DNA from: Candidatus Melainabacteria bacterium
Lineage (GTDB): Bacteria; Actinomycetota; Actinomycetes; Mycobacteriales; Pseudonocardiaceae
NCBI GenBank assembly: GCA_903970565.1
Contig: CAJCJE010000687.1
Location: forward strand, 1 to 5,603
DNA length: 5,603 bases
Direction of reading: 5' to 3'
This document shows, in pieces, positions 1 through 4,979 of this stretch. A program made the position numbers and the translations under genes. The notes beneath the pieces were generated by a model that was not told the origin of the DNA, did not search any database, and saw nothing but the letters and a program-made list of their open reading frames with translations. Positions within the stretch are counted from its first letter, which is position 1, and each line of letters opens with the position of its first letter.

Positions 1-463
1 CGGTGACCGTGGTGATACCGCTCGCGGCGACCTTCGCGGCCAGCGCGTCGTAGTCGGCGGCGAGCATCGTCGGATCTCCGGTGCCCCGGAGATAAAGACT
101 GCCCGCCAGCAACGAGCCGTAGCGGGCACCGCCGGTGAGCACGCTGGTGCTGAACCGGTAGCCGCCGCCGAGCACGTTCATCGCCGACGCCGAGGTGAGC
201 AGCTTCGCGTTGGACGCGGGCAGTAGTTCGTCGCTGCCGTCGTGGTCGTAGAGGGTGACACCGGTCGCGGCGTCCCGGACCACCAGGCCGACCTCGGCGC
301 CCTGCAAGCTCGGCGCGGCCAGCAGCGTGTCGAGATCATGGCTCAGCGCGGTCGGCCCCGGCGCGTCGGCTCCGTTGGCCAACCCGGCCGCCGGCAGACC
401 GAACAGGACAGCGGCCAGGCCGATGATCAGCATCGGCCGGCGGCGAGGACTCGGACTACTCAT
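1..463 (-). CDS. dacB: D-alanyl-D-alanine carboxypeptidase/endopeptidase (PBP4, peptidase S13), 3'-truncated by window edge
   Basis: The reverse strand from the ATG at 463 stays open to base 1 and gives 154 residues of a longer protein. Residues 6-10 are basic and about 11-30 hydrophobic, ending in an Ala/Gly-rich stretch, so a secretion signal is likely. Residues 82-91 read PASNAKLLTS, the SxxK active-site motif (Ser84, Lys87) of penicillin-binding proteins. Downstream GGGYRFSTSV, LYLRGTGDPT and YDALAAKVAASGI are typical of the S13/PBP4 family. Known role of the family: it removes the terminal D-Ala from peptidoglycan stem peptides, or cuts cross-links, outside the membrane. The SxN and KTG motifs should lie beyond base 1. 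The start is supported by GGGAG at 469-473, five bases upstream. Usual family length is about 400-500 residues, so roughly two thirds is missing. The family is secure; the choice between carboxypeptidase and endopeptidase activity is not. Confidence 0.9.
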   Translation of the reverse strand, partial: MSSPSPRRRPMLIIGLAAVLFGLPAAGLANGADAPGPTALSHDLDTLLAAPSLQGAEVGLVVRDAATGVTLYDHDGSDELLPASNAKLLTSASAMNVLGGGYRFSTSVLTGGARYGSLLAGSLYLRGTGDPTMLAADYDALAAKVAASGITTVT

Positions 464-468
464 CTGTG

Positions 469-473
469 CTCCC
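469..473 (-). promoter_or_regulatory. Ribosome binding site of dacB
   Basis: GGGAG on the reverse strand, five bases before the ATG at 463. It fixes that ATG as the start and places the signal-peptide-like region at the N terminus. Confidence 0.65.
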
Positions 474-513
474 ACGGCAGGACTGGACCAGAAGGTGACC
501 AGGCGAAGTCGTC

Positions 514-543
514 AGGCTACTGAGCAGCGTCACATCCGGTCAA
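514..543 (-). promoter_or_regulatory. Predicted sigma-70-type promoter of dacB
   Basis: On the reverse strand TTGACC (538-543) is followed after 18 bases by TAGCCT (514-519), which fits the TTGACN / TANNNT form of actinobacterial housekeeping promoters. Transcription would start near 506, leaving a leader of about 43 nt with the GGGAG ribosome site at 469-473. It is the best -35/-10 pair seen in the window. This is a prediction from sequence only. Confidence 0.55.
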
Positions 544-621
544 TCAATCACCGACTGCCACTGTCAAAGAAGAATCTCCCACGGTCTCGGCCACTCCGGG
601 TGTGGTTCGACTTCGTCCGAC

Positions 622-780
622 CTCACCGACGCCCTACCCGCCACCGACAACTCGATACCCGAAGTGCCGCGCGTCCTCTGGGTCGACGAGCACCTCGAAC
701 ACATCAGCATCCGGCTGGCCGAACTCGTCGAACCAGCCACCGAAATGGCCGCCCAACGTCACCGCCCCTGGTGGCGCTGA
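622..780 (+). pseudogene. 3' remnant of an unrecognised plus-strand gene
   Basis: From 622 to the TGA at 778-780 one frame reads like genuine high-GC coding DNA: third positions are almost all C or G. It yields about 52 residues, including VPRVLWVDEHLEHISIRLAE and ending QRHRPWWR. Upstream in the same frame (499-621) codon use is ordinary and the frame closes at TGA 496-498, with no ATG or GTG before GTG 664. Nothing like a ribosome site precedes GTG 664, so the 38-residue ORF 664-780 is unlikely to be a complete gene. I read this as the tail of a gene whose 5' part was lost, with the break near 600-620. I do not recognise the family. Confidence 0.45.
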
Positions 781-798
781 GCCTCAAGCCTGCCGAAC

Positions 799-960
799 GT
801 GGCCGTGCGCGCCAGGGTGCCCGAGGATGCCGATGTGGAGCCGGTTCTCGACAGACAGCTGCGCGAGAAGTCCTACGGTGAAGCGGAAGGCGCCAGTGTG
901 CGTACCGTCCGTCCAAGTAGGACATTGTTGGTCCAAAGGAAGCATCGCGATATTCTGTAG
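799..960 (+). pseudogene. Possible coding fragment, unrecognised (53 residues)
   Basis: The same frame reopens after the TGA at 780 and runs to TAG 958-960. From GTG 799 it reads VAVRARVPEDADVEPVLDRQ, then a charged stretch, ending QRKHRDIL. GC-rich third positions hold to about 890 and then fade. There is no ribosome binding site before GTG 799, 805 or 820. It could be a second fragment of the same lost locus, a small gene, or chance. No family is recognised. Confidence 0.22.
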
Positions 961-970
961 CCGGTTGGCG

Positions 971-976
971 CATAAT
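971..976 (+). promoter_or_regulatory. -10-like hexamer for a leaderless start at 983
   Basis: CATAAT followed by six bases and GTG. It matches the xAnnnT plus 6-7 nt pattern also seen before 2037, 4127 and 4918. Confidence 0.3.
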
Positions 977-982
977 GGTGCT

Positions 983-1105
983 GTGACTGTTCGGTCCGAG
1001 TTCGCGTCCGTGTCCGGCAACGCTCCGAGAATCGATATCGGTTCTTTCCGAGTTGACCAGTATGCGGAAGCCGATCATGAGACGGCTGGTCCGGACGAGG
1101 AGTGA
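983..1105 (+). CDS. Possible leaderless small protein (40 aa), function unknown
   Basis: GTG 983 opens a 40-codon frame ending at TGA 1103-1105. The product starts MTVRSEFASVSG and ends in an acidic tail (EADHETAGPDEE), with no cysteines and no membrane segment. There is no ribosome site, but CATAAT (971-976) lies exactly six bases before the GTG, the arrangement expected of a leaderless actinobacterial transcript. No convincing -35 element is seen. No family is recognised, so it may be a real small acidic protein or a relic. The spacing of the -10-like hexamer is the main support. Confidence 0.3.
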   Translation: MTVRSEFASVSGNAPRIDIGSFRVDQYAEADHETAGPDEE

Positions 1106-1205
1106 TCAGTGTGCGAGAGGCTGACAGCTGTGACCTGCGAGCATGGTGAGGTGGTAGCCGCCGACGAGCCGGTAAAGTCTGGGAGACTGGGATAGACCCA
1201 CACCG

Positions 1206-1212
1206 AAAGGAG
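1206..1212 (+). promoter_or_regulatory. Ribosome binding site of the Uma2 gene
   Basis: AAAGGAG, eight bases before ATG 1221; the strongest Shine-Dalgarno in the window, and it decides the start. A possible -10 (TAAAGT, 1173-1178) lies upstream but no good -35 accompanies it. Confidence 0.7.
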
Positions 1213-1220
1213 CGCTGGTC

Positions 1221-1877
1221 ATGAGTGTTGCCGCAGTCGCGCACTTCATGCTGCCGGATTCGCCCTACGCCATGTGGGTACGTGACGAACTGGTCGACTA
1301 CCTGCGGTTGCCCAAGGACGGCACGCGCGTCGAAGTCATCGGAGGAGAGATCGTCGTGTCGCCTGGTCCGACCGTCGACCACAACGGCATGGTCAGGGAT
1401 ATCGAACGCGGTCTTTTCGCTTCGGAGTTGGCTGACTCGGCGTTTCGCTGGCGTTCCGTCCAGACCACCGACCTCAATCTGTTCGAGATCGGTGACGGCT
1501 ACATCCCCGATCTGATCGTCATGGAGGCCGACGTCCTGACCGAAGCACGCGCAGCCAAGGCCAGACACCCCCTACCGCACCAGGTTGACCTGGTCGTCGA
1601 GGTCACGTCGCGGTCCAATGCGGTTACGGACCGGCAACCGGATCGCAAGCGAGCAACCGGGACCAAATGGAGTGGCTACGCACATGCGGGCATCCCCTAC
1701 TACTTGCTGGTAGACCGCGACCCCAAAGTCAGCAACGCCACCCTGTACGGGAATCCCGATCGACGTTCGGGCACCTACACGCCTGTCGAATCGTGGGGTT
1801 TTGGCGAAGTGATCGGCCTCCCGCAACCCTTCGGCCTCGAGGTCTCCACTGAGCAGTGGGAGCCCTGGGACGACTAG
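1221..1877 (+). CDS. Uma2-family putative endonuclease (PD-(D/E)xK fold)
   Basis: A 218-residue protein, the usual size for Uma2 (DUF820) proteins. Its landmarks are in family order: RVEVIGGEIVVSPGPTVDHN (36-55, with Glu38 and Glu43), YIPDLIVM (94-101, Asp97), VDLVVEVTS (122-130, Glu127), Lys149, and GYAHAGIPYYLLVDRD (152-167). Asp97, Glu127 and the EVxS signature are the expected restriction-endonuclease-like core. The usual aspartate-rich Sx2-3D segment is represented by RSNAVTDRQPDRKRATGTKW, which looks a little longer than usual. The biochemical role of Uma2 proteins is poorly known; nuclease activity is inferred from the fold. AAAGGAG eight bases upstream supports ATG 1221; an in-frame ATG at residue 10 is less likely. 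No methylase partner is nearby. The stop codon abuts a decayed copy of the MBL gene's 3' end, suggesting arrival as a separate cassette. Confidence 0.85.
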   Translation: MSVAAVAHFMLPDSPYAMWVRDELVDYLRLPKDGTRVEVIGGEIVVSPGPTVDHNGMVRDIERGLFASELADSAFRWRSVQTTDLNLFEIGDGYIPDLIVMEADVLTEARAAKARHPLPHQVDLVVEVTSRSNAVTDRQPDRKRATGTKWSGYAHAGIPYYLLVDRDPKVSNATLYGNPDRRSGTYTPVESWGFGEVIGLPQPFGLEVSTEQWEPWDD

Positions 1878-1989
1878 TCCACCAACCGCGTGGGCGACTC
1901 CATCAGGCGGGGCGTGTTCGCCGGGTGAGATCCTCTGGCGACCGACAGTGTCTTGTCGGACCGACCCGGGACCAGGCTGTCATCGGGAA
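1878..1989 (-). repeat. Third, decayed copy of the MBL gene 3' end
   Basis: Directly after the Uma2 stop, CACCAACCGCG (1880-1890) is identical to 4242-4252, the last codons of the MBL gene. It is followed in register by ACTC, TCAGG and GGGGCGT, which match 4261-4280 with a two-base gap and a few substitutions. Further on, ACCAGGCTGTCATCGGGA (1971-1988) resembles 4321-4337, after an apparent extra segment of roughly 16 bases. The base matching the MBL stop is changed (TGA to TGG). The first 40 bases are convincing; extension to 1989 is tentative. It contains ACCAGG, which the copy at 2714-2838 has lost, so the two relics are independent. Confidence 0.5.
1942..1959 (+). repeat. Short inverted repeat between Uma2 and the antitoxin gene
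   Basis: CCGACA, six-base loop, TGTCGG. There is no T-run after it, so it is only a weak terminator candidate for the Uma2 transcript. It falls in the segment that looks inserted within the decayed MBL copy. Confidence 0.25.
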
Positions 1990-2024
1990 CAGTCTGCGGC
2001 GTAGCACGGCGTATCTCACGGGGC

Positions 2025-2030
2025 TACAGT
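2025..2030 (+). promoter_or_regulatory. -10 element for a leaderless toxin-antitoxin transcript
   Basis: TACAGT, then six bases (TGCATC), then ATG 2037. No ribosome site lies at a useful distance, so the mRNA probably begins at or next to the ATG. No clear -35 is visible; GTAGC (2001-2005) and GCTAC (2023-2027) form a small inverted repeat that could be part of an autoregulatory operator. Confidence 0.5.
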
Positions 2031-2036
2031 TGCATC

Positions 2037-2315
2037 ATGAAGGTGATTACTCAGCGTGAGTTCCGCAACAACTCCGCGGCTGTGATGGACGCCGTTGAGG
2101 CGGGGGAGATCTACCACATCACTCGCAACGGGGTTGAAGTCGCTGAGGTGCGGCCGTTGTCTCGTCGGCGACGGTTGACTGCCGAAGAATTGGTTGAGCG
2201 GCATCGCAGGTTGCCTCGGGTCGACTATGTCCGTATGCGGCAAGAGGCTGCCGACGTCTTCGGCACCGAGGACCGCCTCGGCGATGACGATGTGTGGGAG
2301 CGCGACCGTGGCTGA
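2037..2315 (+). CDS. Type II toxin-antitoxin antitoxin, Phd/YefM family
   Basis: A 92-residue protein. Residues 1-41 ([14 protein letters not shown], then [24 protein letters not shown]) are the Phd/YefM DNA-binding fold, with the family's 'xTxREFR' start and 'TRNGxxVAxVxPL' strand. Residues 42-58 are basic ([17 protein letters not shown]), and the acidic C-terminal part (63-92, many Asp/Glu) should wrap the toxin. In this family the antitoxin neutralises the toxin by direct binding and represses its own operon. ATG 2037 is chosen over an in-frame ATG at 1953 because MKVITQREF is the family's usual beginning and a -10 hexamer ends six bases before it. It overlaps the toxin gene by eight bases, so translation is coupled. 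Confidence 0.88.
   Translation: MKVITQREFRNNSAAVMDAVEAGEIYHITRNGVEVAEVRPLSRRRRLTAEELVERHRRLPRVDYVRMRQEAADVFGTEDRLGDDDVWERDRG
2296..2300 (+). promoter_or_regulatory. Ribosome binding site of vapC
   Basis: GGGAG inside the antitoxin gene, seven bases before GTG 2308. It decides that start and explains separate loading of ribosomes on the toxin frame although the operon mRNA seems leaderless. Confidence 0.6.
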
Positions 2316-2712
2316 GCGTCATGAGTCCGGTGTGCTGGACACCTGCGTTTATCTCGACCTCGACCTACTCGACCCCGCAGTGCTTCCCGCGGTTCCGGAG
2401 ATCACCGCGATCACGATGGCAGAGTTGCATCAAGGTCTCGCAATGGCCAAGAGCGCTGCCGCGCGAGCTGCCAGAACCGAGAAGTTGGGTGCGGCCATCG
2501 TCGACTTTGATCCGCTGCCGTTCGACGGTGACGCCGCCGCGCGGTACGGAACTCTGGTAGCACTTACCCTTGAGACCAAACGAGATCCTCGACCGCGACG
2601 CATGGATCTGATGATCGCCGCTATTGCTTCCGCGCGTAGTTTGCCGCTGTACACGCGAAACGGGGACGACTTCAAGGGTTTGGGCGACATGGTCGAGGTA
2701 ATCGACGTCTGA
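2308..2712 (+). CDS. vapC: Type II toxin, PIN-domain ribonuclease (VapC family)
   Basis: A 134-residue protein starting at GTG 2308 inside the end of the antitoxin gene, with GGGAG at 2296-2300 seven bases upstream. The four acidic PIN positions are present: Asp11 in [10 protein letters not shown], Glu39 in [10 protein letters not shown], Asp100 in [11 protein letters not shown], and Asp121 in LYTRNGDDF. Thr116 and Asn118 complete the usual TRNxxDF ending. VapC toxins are Mg2+-dependent ribonucleases that cut specific RNAs, often tRNA or rRNA, until the antitoxin binds; the target here is unknown. The length is normal and nothing is missing, so the toxin should be active. Its stop codon is followed after one base by a relic of the MBL gene end, so the TA pair appears to be one transferred unit. 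Confidence 0.9.
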   Translation: MAERHESGVLDTCVYLDLDLLDPAVLPAVPEITAITMAELHQGLAMAKSAAARAARTEKLGAAIVDFDPLPFDGDAAARYGTLVALTLETKRDPRPRRMDLMIAAIASARSLPLYTRNGDDFKGLGDMVEVIDV

Positions 2713-2713
2713 A

Positions 2714-2838
2714 TCACCAGCCGCGTTGGCGCCACTCGTTCAGGTAGGGCGTTGGGTGCCGAGGGTGGAGTCGTCGCCGTGGCCGGGTAGAGGTGAAGTC
2801 CTCCGGAGGCGCGGTCCCGCCGATACCGCCGGGGAAGA
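2714..2838 (-). pseudogene. Truncated second copy of the MBL hydrolase 3' end
   Basis: On the reverse strand this still spells the MBL C terminus: LNEWRQRGW and TGA (2716-2714), against LNEWRDRGW in the intact gene. Block 2714-2790 matches 4241-4319 with about four substitutions and two single-base deletions. Block 2791-2838 matches 4378-4425 without gaps at about 80%. The 58 bases corresponding to 4320-4377 are missing; the join has a GA at both edges, as in a microhomology deletion. Similarity ends sharply at 2838/2839. The indels destroy the frame and there is no 5' part, so this is a relic. Its different Asp/Gln residue suggests it came from, or was displaced by, a related allele rather than a recent tandem duplication. 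Confidence 0.85.
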
Positions 2839-2875
2839 ATAAATCACACCAGAGGTGAACACGATGCTGAGATGA

Positions 2876-4127
2876 TCACGGTGTCAGGCGCCAGAGTGCG
2901 TCGAGGGGAACCGCTCGGAGCTTGTCCCCGTAGGGCAGGGTTTGCTGACCGGCGTAGAGGACGAAGCCGGCAACGAATCTCTCGCCGAGCCGACTGGCCA
3001 GGTTGCGTAGGCCGGCGAGGTCTTCTGATCGAATCGTCGAGCCCGCCTTCACCTCGACGCCGATTACTCGGCCGTCGGGAGTCTCGATGACGGAGTCCAC
3101 CTCAAGTTTGTCCTTCGTCCGATAGTGGTAGAGACGGCCGCGTTCCTCCGACCAGGTCAGCTGCCGTGCGAGTTCCATGACAACGAAGTTCTCCATCATC
3201 GGTCCGGCAGCGCCACCCGGCTCACTGAGACGGTGGACGTCCTGTCCGATGAGGTGGCAGGCGATACCAGTGTCAACGAAGGCGAGCTTCGGCGTTCCGA
3301 CCGCCCGCGGGGTCTGTCCGGATGACCATGCGGGAATGCTCTTGGTCAAGAAGACCGACGACAACAATTCGAGGTAGCGCACCAGCGTAGTGCGCGGGAT
3401 GCCCGACTGGCCTGCCAGCGTGGCCGGCACCAGGAGATTGCCGACGCGCCCGGCGAGCAGCGCCAGAAGTTTGAGCAATTCGCCTCGCCGCTCGATAGTG
3501 GCCAGTTCCAGGACGTCGCGTTCGATCAGCGTGGACAAATACGAGTCGAAGAACGCGGTTCGACGGCGGGGTGTCCTGCGGAGCACTTCGGGAAAACCGC
3601 CAACAACAAGGCTCCAAGTAGTCGCGGCGACGGAGTGAGGATGAATGCTTGATCTCGGGGCCGTGCCGGAAAACGGCGTCAACGAAACGATCGGGCTCTC
3701 CGCTGATCTCTCCCTGCGAGAGGGGCCAGAGTTCGATTACTTCCATACGTCCGGGTAGAGCATCCGGGAGAGTACGGAGGGCAAGAACTCGTGACGAGCC
3801 GGTGAGCAGAAACCGGCCCGGGGTCGGGTCGCGGTCCACCACGACCTTGATCGGCCGGAGCAATCCCGGCGCAAGCTGTATCTCGTCGACGACCAAGAGG
3901 CCGTCGTGGTCGACGAACTCTGTTGGATCATCCTGGGCCGCGCGCAGTGTCGCAGGGTCGTCCAGCAGGCGGATAACGGTATTGGGGCGACGTGCGGCTA
4001 CCAGTCTGGTCAGCGTGCTCTTTCCGGCCTGCCGAGCACCGTTGACCAGCACGACTCAGGTATCGGCAAGAGCCTCGGCGACCAGGGATTCGGCGCGGCG
4101 AGGGATAAGGACAGGTAGCTCGTTCAC
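2876..4127 (-). pseudogene. AAA-family ATPase with DUF4143 domain, disrupted by nonsense codon and frameshift
   Basis: Reading from GTG 4127, the protein begins VNELPVLIPRRAESLVAEAL, then meets TGA at 4058-4056 (codon 24) just before VLVNGARQAGKST. That segment is the Walker A motif (Gly30 to Thr38). Walker B is LLVVDEIQL (Asp81, Glu82), followed by RFLLTGSSR and ELWPLSQGEI. At about 3609-3612 the frame shifts: DYLE is in one frame and LVVGGFPEVLRR in the next (one base extra or two missing). The C-terminal half, 3610-2876, is the DUF4143 part with FFDSYLSTLIERDV, TLVRYLELLSS, LAFVDTGIACHLIG and a nuclease-like LEVDSVIE / VIGVEVKAG. Repaired length is about 416 residues, normal for this family, whose function is poorly defined. 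A 259-residue product from GTG 4052 is possible but would lose the C-terminal domain. Sequencing error near a contig end is an alternative. Confidence 0.85.
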
Positions 4128-4132
4128 TTGGT

Positions 4133-4138
4133 TATTCT
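4133..4138 (-). promoter_or_regulatory. -10-like hexamer for the ATPase gene
   Basis: Reading CAATAA-region on the reverse strand, CAGAAT (4139-4134) lies about six bases before GTG 4127, and no ribosome site is present. It resembles the leaderless pattern at other starts here. Weak by itself. Confidence 0.25.
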
Positions 4139-4156
4139 GACTCAGATCACGATCAG

Positions 4157-4248
4157 TAGCCATTTGGACGCTGTCCAAATGGTCATCCAGACGGCCGTTG
4201 AGTGGTCACATGGACGCATATCACGTGGTCATTTGGTCTTTCACCAAC
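4157..4248 (+). repeat. Four imperfect 23-bp direct repeats
   Basis: Units begin at 4157, 4180, 4203 and 4226. Each follows the pattern TGGTCATTTGGACGC with a less conserved tail of eight bases. TGGTCA is exact at 4180, 4203 and 4226, spaced 23 bases apart; the first unit has TAGCCA. Over the 15 conserved positions each unit keeps about 11-13. The last unit runs across the MBL stop codon (4241-4243). The array fills the gap between the ATPase start and the MBL gene. Possible roles are protein-binding sites (operator or iteron-like) or a recombination site. Confidence 0.55.
4160..4182. repeat. Perfect 10-bp inverted repeat with 3-base loop
   Basis: CCATTTGGAC, GCT, GTCCAAATGG. It has no T-run on either side, so it looks more like an operator or a recombination hairpin than an intrinsic terminator, though it could end the MBL transcript. 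It lies in the first of the 23-bp repeat units, about 33 bases upstream of the ATPase start. Confidence 0.65.
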
Positions 4249-4918
4249 CGCGGTCGCGCCACTCGTTCAGGTGGGGGCGTTGGGTGCCGAGGGTGGAGTC
4301 GTCGCCGTGGCCGGGGTAGAACCAGGTGTCGTCGGGGAGGGTGTCGAAGACTCGCTCGGTGACGTCGTTGAGCAGCGAGGTGAAGTCCTCCGGCGATCCG
4401 GTCTTACCGACCCCGCCGGGGAAGAGGCTGTCGCCGGTGAACAGGTGGCCGACGCCGGCTGGGTCGCGGTAGAGCAGCGCGATGGAGCCGGGGGTGTGGC
4501 CGCGCAGGTGGATGATCTCCAGTTGGCACTGGCCGAAGGACAGCGTGTCGCCGTGTTCGAGGAGGAAGTCCGGGGGCACCGGTAGCGCGGCGGCGTCCTT
4601 CGGGTGGGCGGCGGTGTTCGCGCCGAAGGCGCCGGCGGTCGCGCCGAGGGCCTGCCAGTGGTCGCCGTGCTGGTGGGTGGTCACGATGGTGCGCAGGGCC
4701 GGCCGGGAGTCGTCCGAGCCGACGAGGTCGGACAGGCGCTCGGGGTCGTTCGCGGCGTCGATCAGCAGTGCCTCGTTGGTCGCGGAGCAGACCAGCAGAT
4801 AGGCGTTGTTGTCCATCGGCCCCACCGAGATCTTGGTGATGCTCACGGCCGGCAGGGTGCGCCGGGCCGCCGCTGCGCCCGGCTCGACGTGACCGGTGTA
4901 TTCCTCTTGGACGTCCAC
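4241..4918 (-). CDS. MBL-fold metallo-hydrolase (glyoxalase II-like)
   Basis: A 225-residue protein with the complete metallo-beta-lactamase set: THQHGDHW (His82, His84, Asp86, His87), GHTPGS (His141), FTGDSLFPGG (Asp163) and YPGHGDDST (His204). These bind two metal ions. ITKISVGPMDNNAYLL (27-42) and LLIDAANDPE (51-60) are typical of actinobacterial glyoxalase II-like hydrolases, which split thioesters or related substrates in the cytoplasm; the substrate here is unknown. Start GTG 4918 is preferred over GTG for Val25 because EYTGHVEPG is a usual N-terminal stretch in actinobacterial relatives. TAATGT (4931-4926) lies seven bases upstream with no ribosome site, implying a leaderless mRNA. It follows a mycothiol-dependent enzyme gene on the same strand after 61 bases. 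Its 3' end is the one duplicated at 2714 and 1878. Confidence 0.9.
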   Translation of the reverse strand: MDVQEEYTGHVEPGAAAARRTLPAVSITKISVGPMDNNAYLLVCSATNEALLIDAANDPERLSDLVGSDDSRPALRTIVTTHQHGDHWQALGATAGAFGANTAAHPKDAAALPVPPDFLLEHGDTLSFGQCQLEIIHLRGHTPGSIALLYRDPAGVGHLFTGDSLFPGGVGKTGSPEDFTSLLNDVTERVFDTLPDDTWFYPGHGDDSTLGTQRPHLNEWRDRGW

Positions 4919-4925
4919 CCGTTCG

Positions 4926-4931
4926 ACATTA
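4926..4931 (-). promoter_or_regulatory. -10 element for a leaderless MBL transcript
   Basis: TAATGT on the reverse strand, seven bases before GTG 4918, in the 61-base gap after the upstream gene. No ribosome site is seen and no good -35. It suggests the MBL gene has its own promoter even if the upstream gene is co-oriented. Confidence 0.45.
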
Positions 4932-4979
4932 GCGGCTCGGGTGGCCGATCCGACTGCCGGCTACGTCACTCCTACCGCT

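Noticed and set aside
781..860. A possible fourth copy of the MBL 3' end after the stop at 780
   Set aside because: Only short scattered matches (such as CGCGCCA and GGTGCCCGAGG) were seen, without a consistent register.
255..881. Plus-strand frame of 208 codons across the dacB start and the following gap
   Set aside because: It runs antisense through the dacB signal peptide and promoter; its sequence is low-complexity Arg/Pro/Ala without recognisable motifs.
602..982. Upstream part of the frame ending at 1105 read as one 167-residue protein
   Set aside because: At 622-780 a different frame has far better coding character, so only the last 40 codons (983-1105) were kept as a possible gene.
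1106..1220. tRNA or other structured RNA upstream of the Uma2 gene
   Set aside because: No cloverleaf, TTC arm or CCA-like end could be found; only a weak -10 candidate and the ribosome site are visible.
873..1568. Long reverse-strand frame of 231 codons overlapping the Uma2 start
   Set aside because: It lies antisense to a well-supported Uma2 gene, has no domain-like sequence, and is Arg/His-rich in the way shadow frames of GC-rich genes are.
1953..2036. Longer antitoxin starting at ATG 1953
   Set aside because: The extra 28 residues are unlike the family, fall in a decayed repeat, and the -10 element sits within them.
3649..4140. Plus-strand frame of 163 codons
   Set aside because: It is antisense to the Walker A and B region of the ATPase and is Ser/Arg-rich shadow sequence.
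4157..4248. 23-bp repeats as a CRISPR array
   Set aside because: Units are directly adjacent with no spacers, are imperfect, and no cas genes are present.
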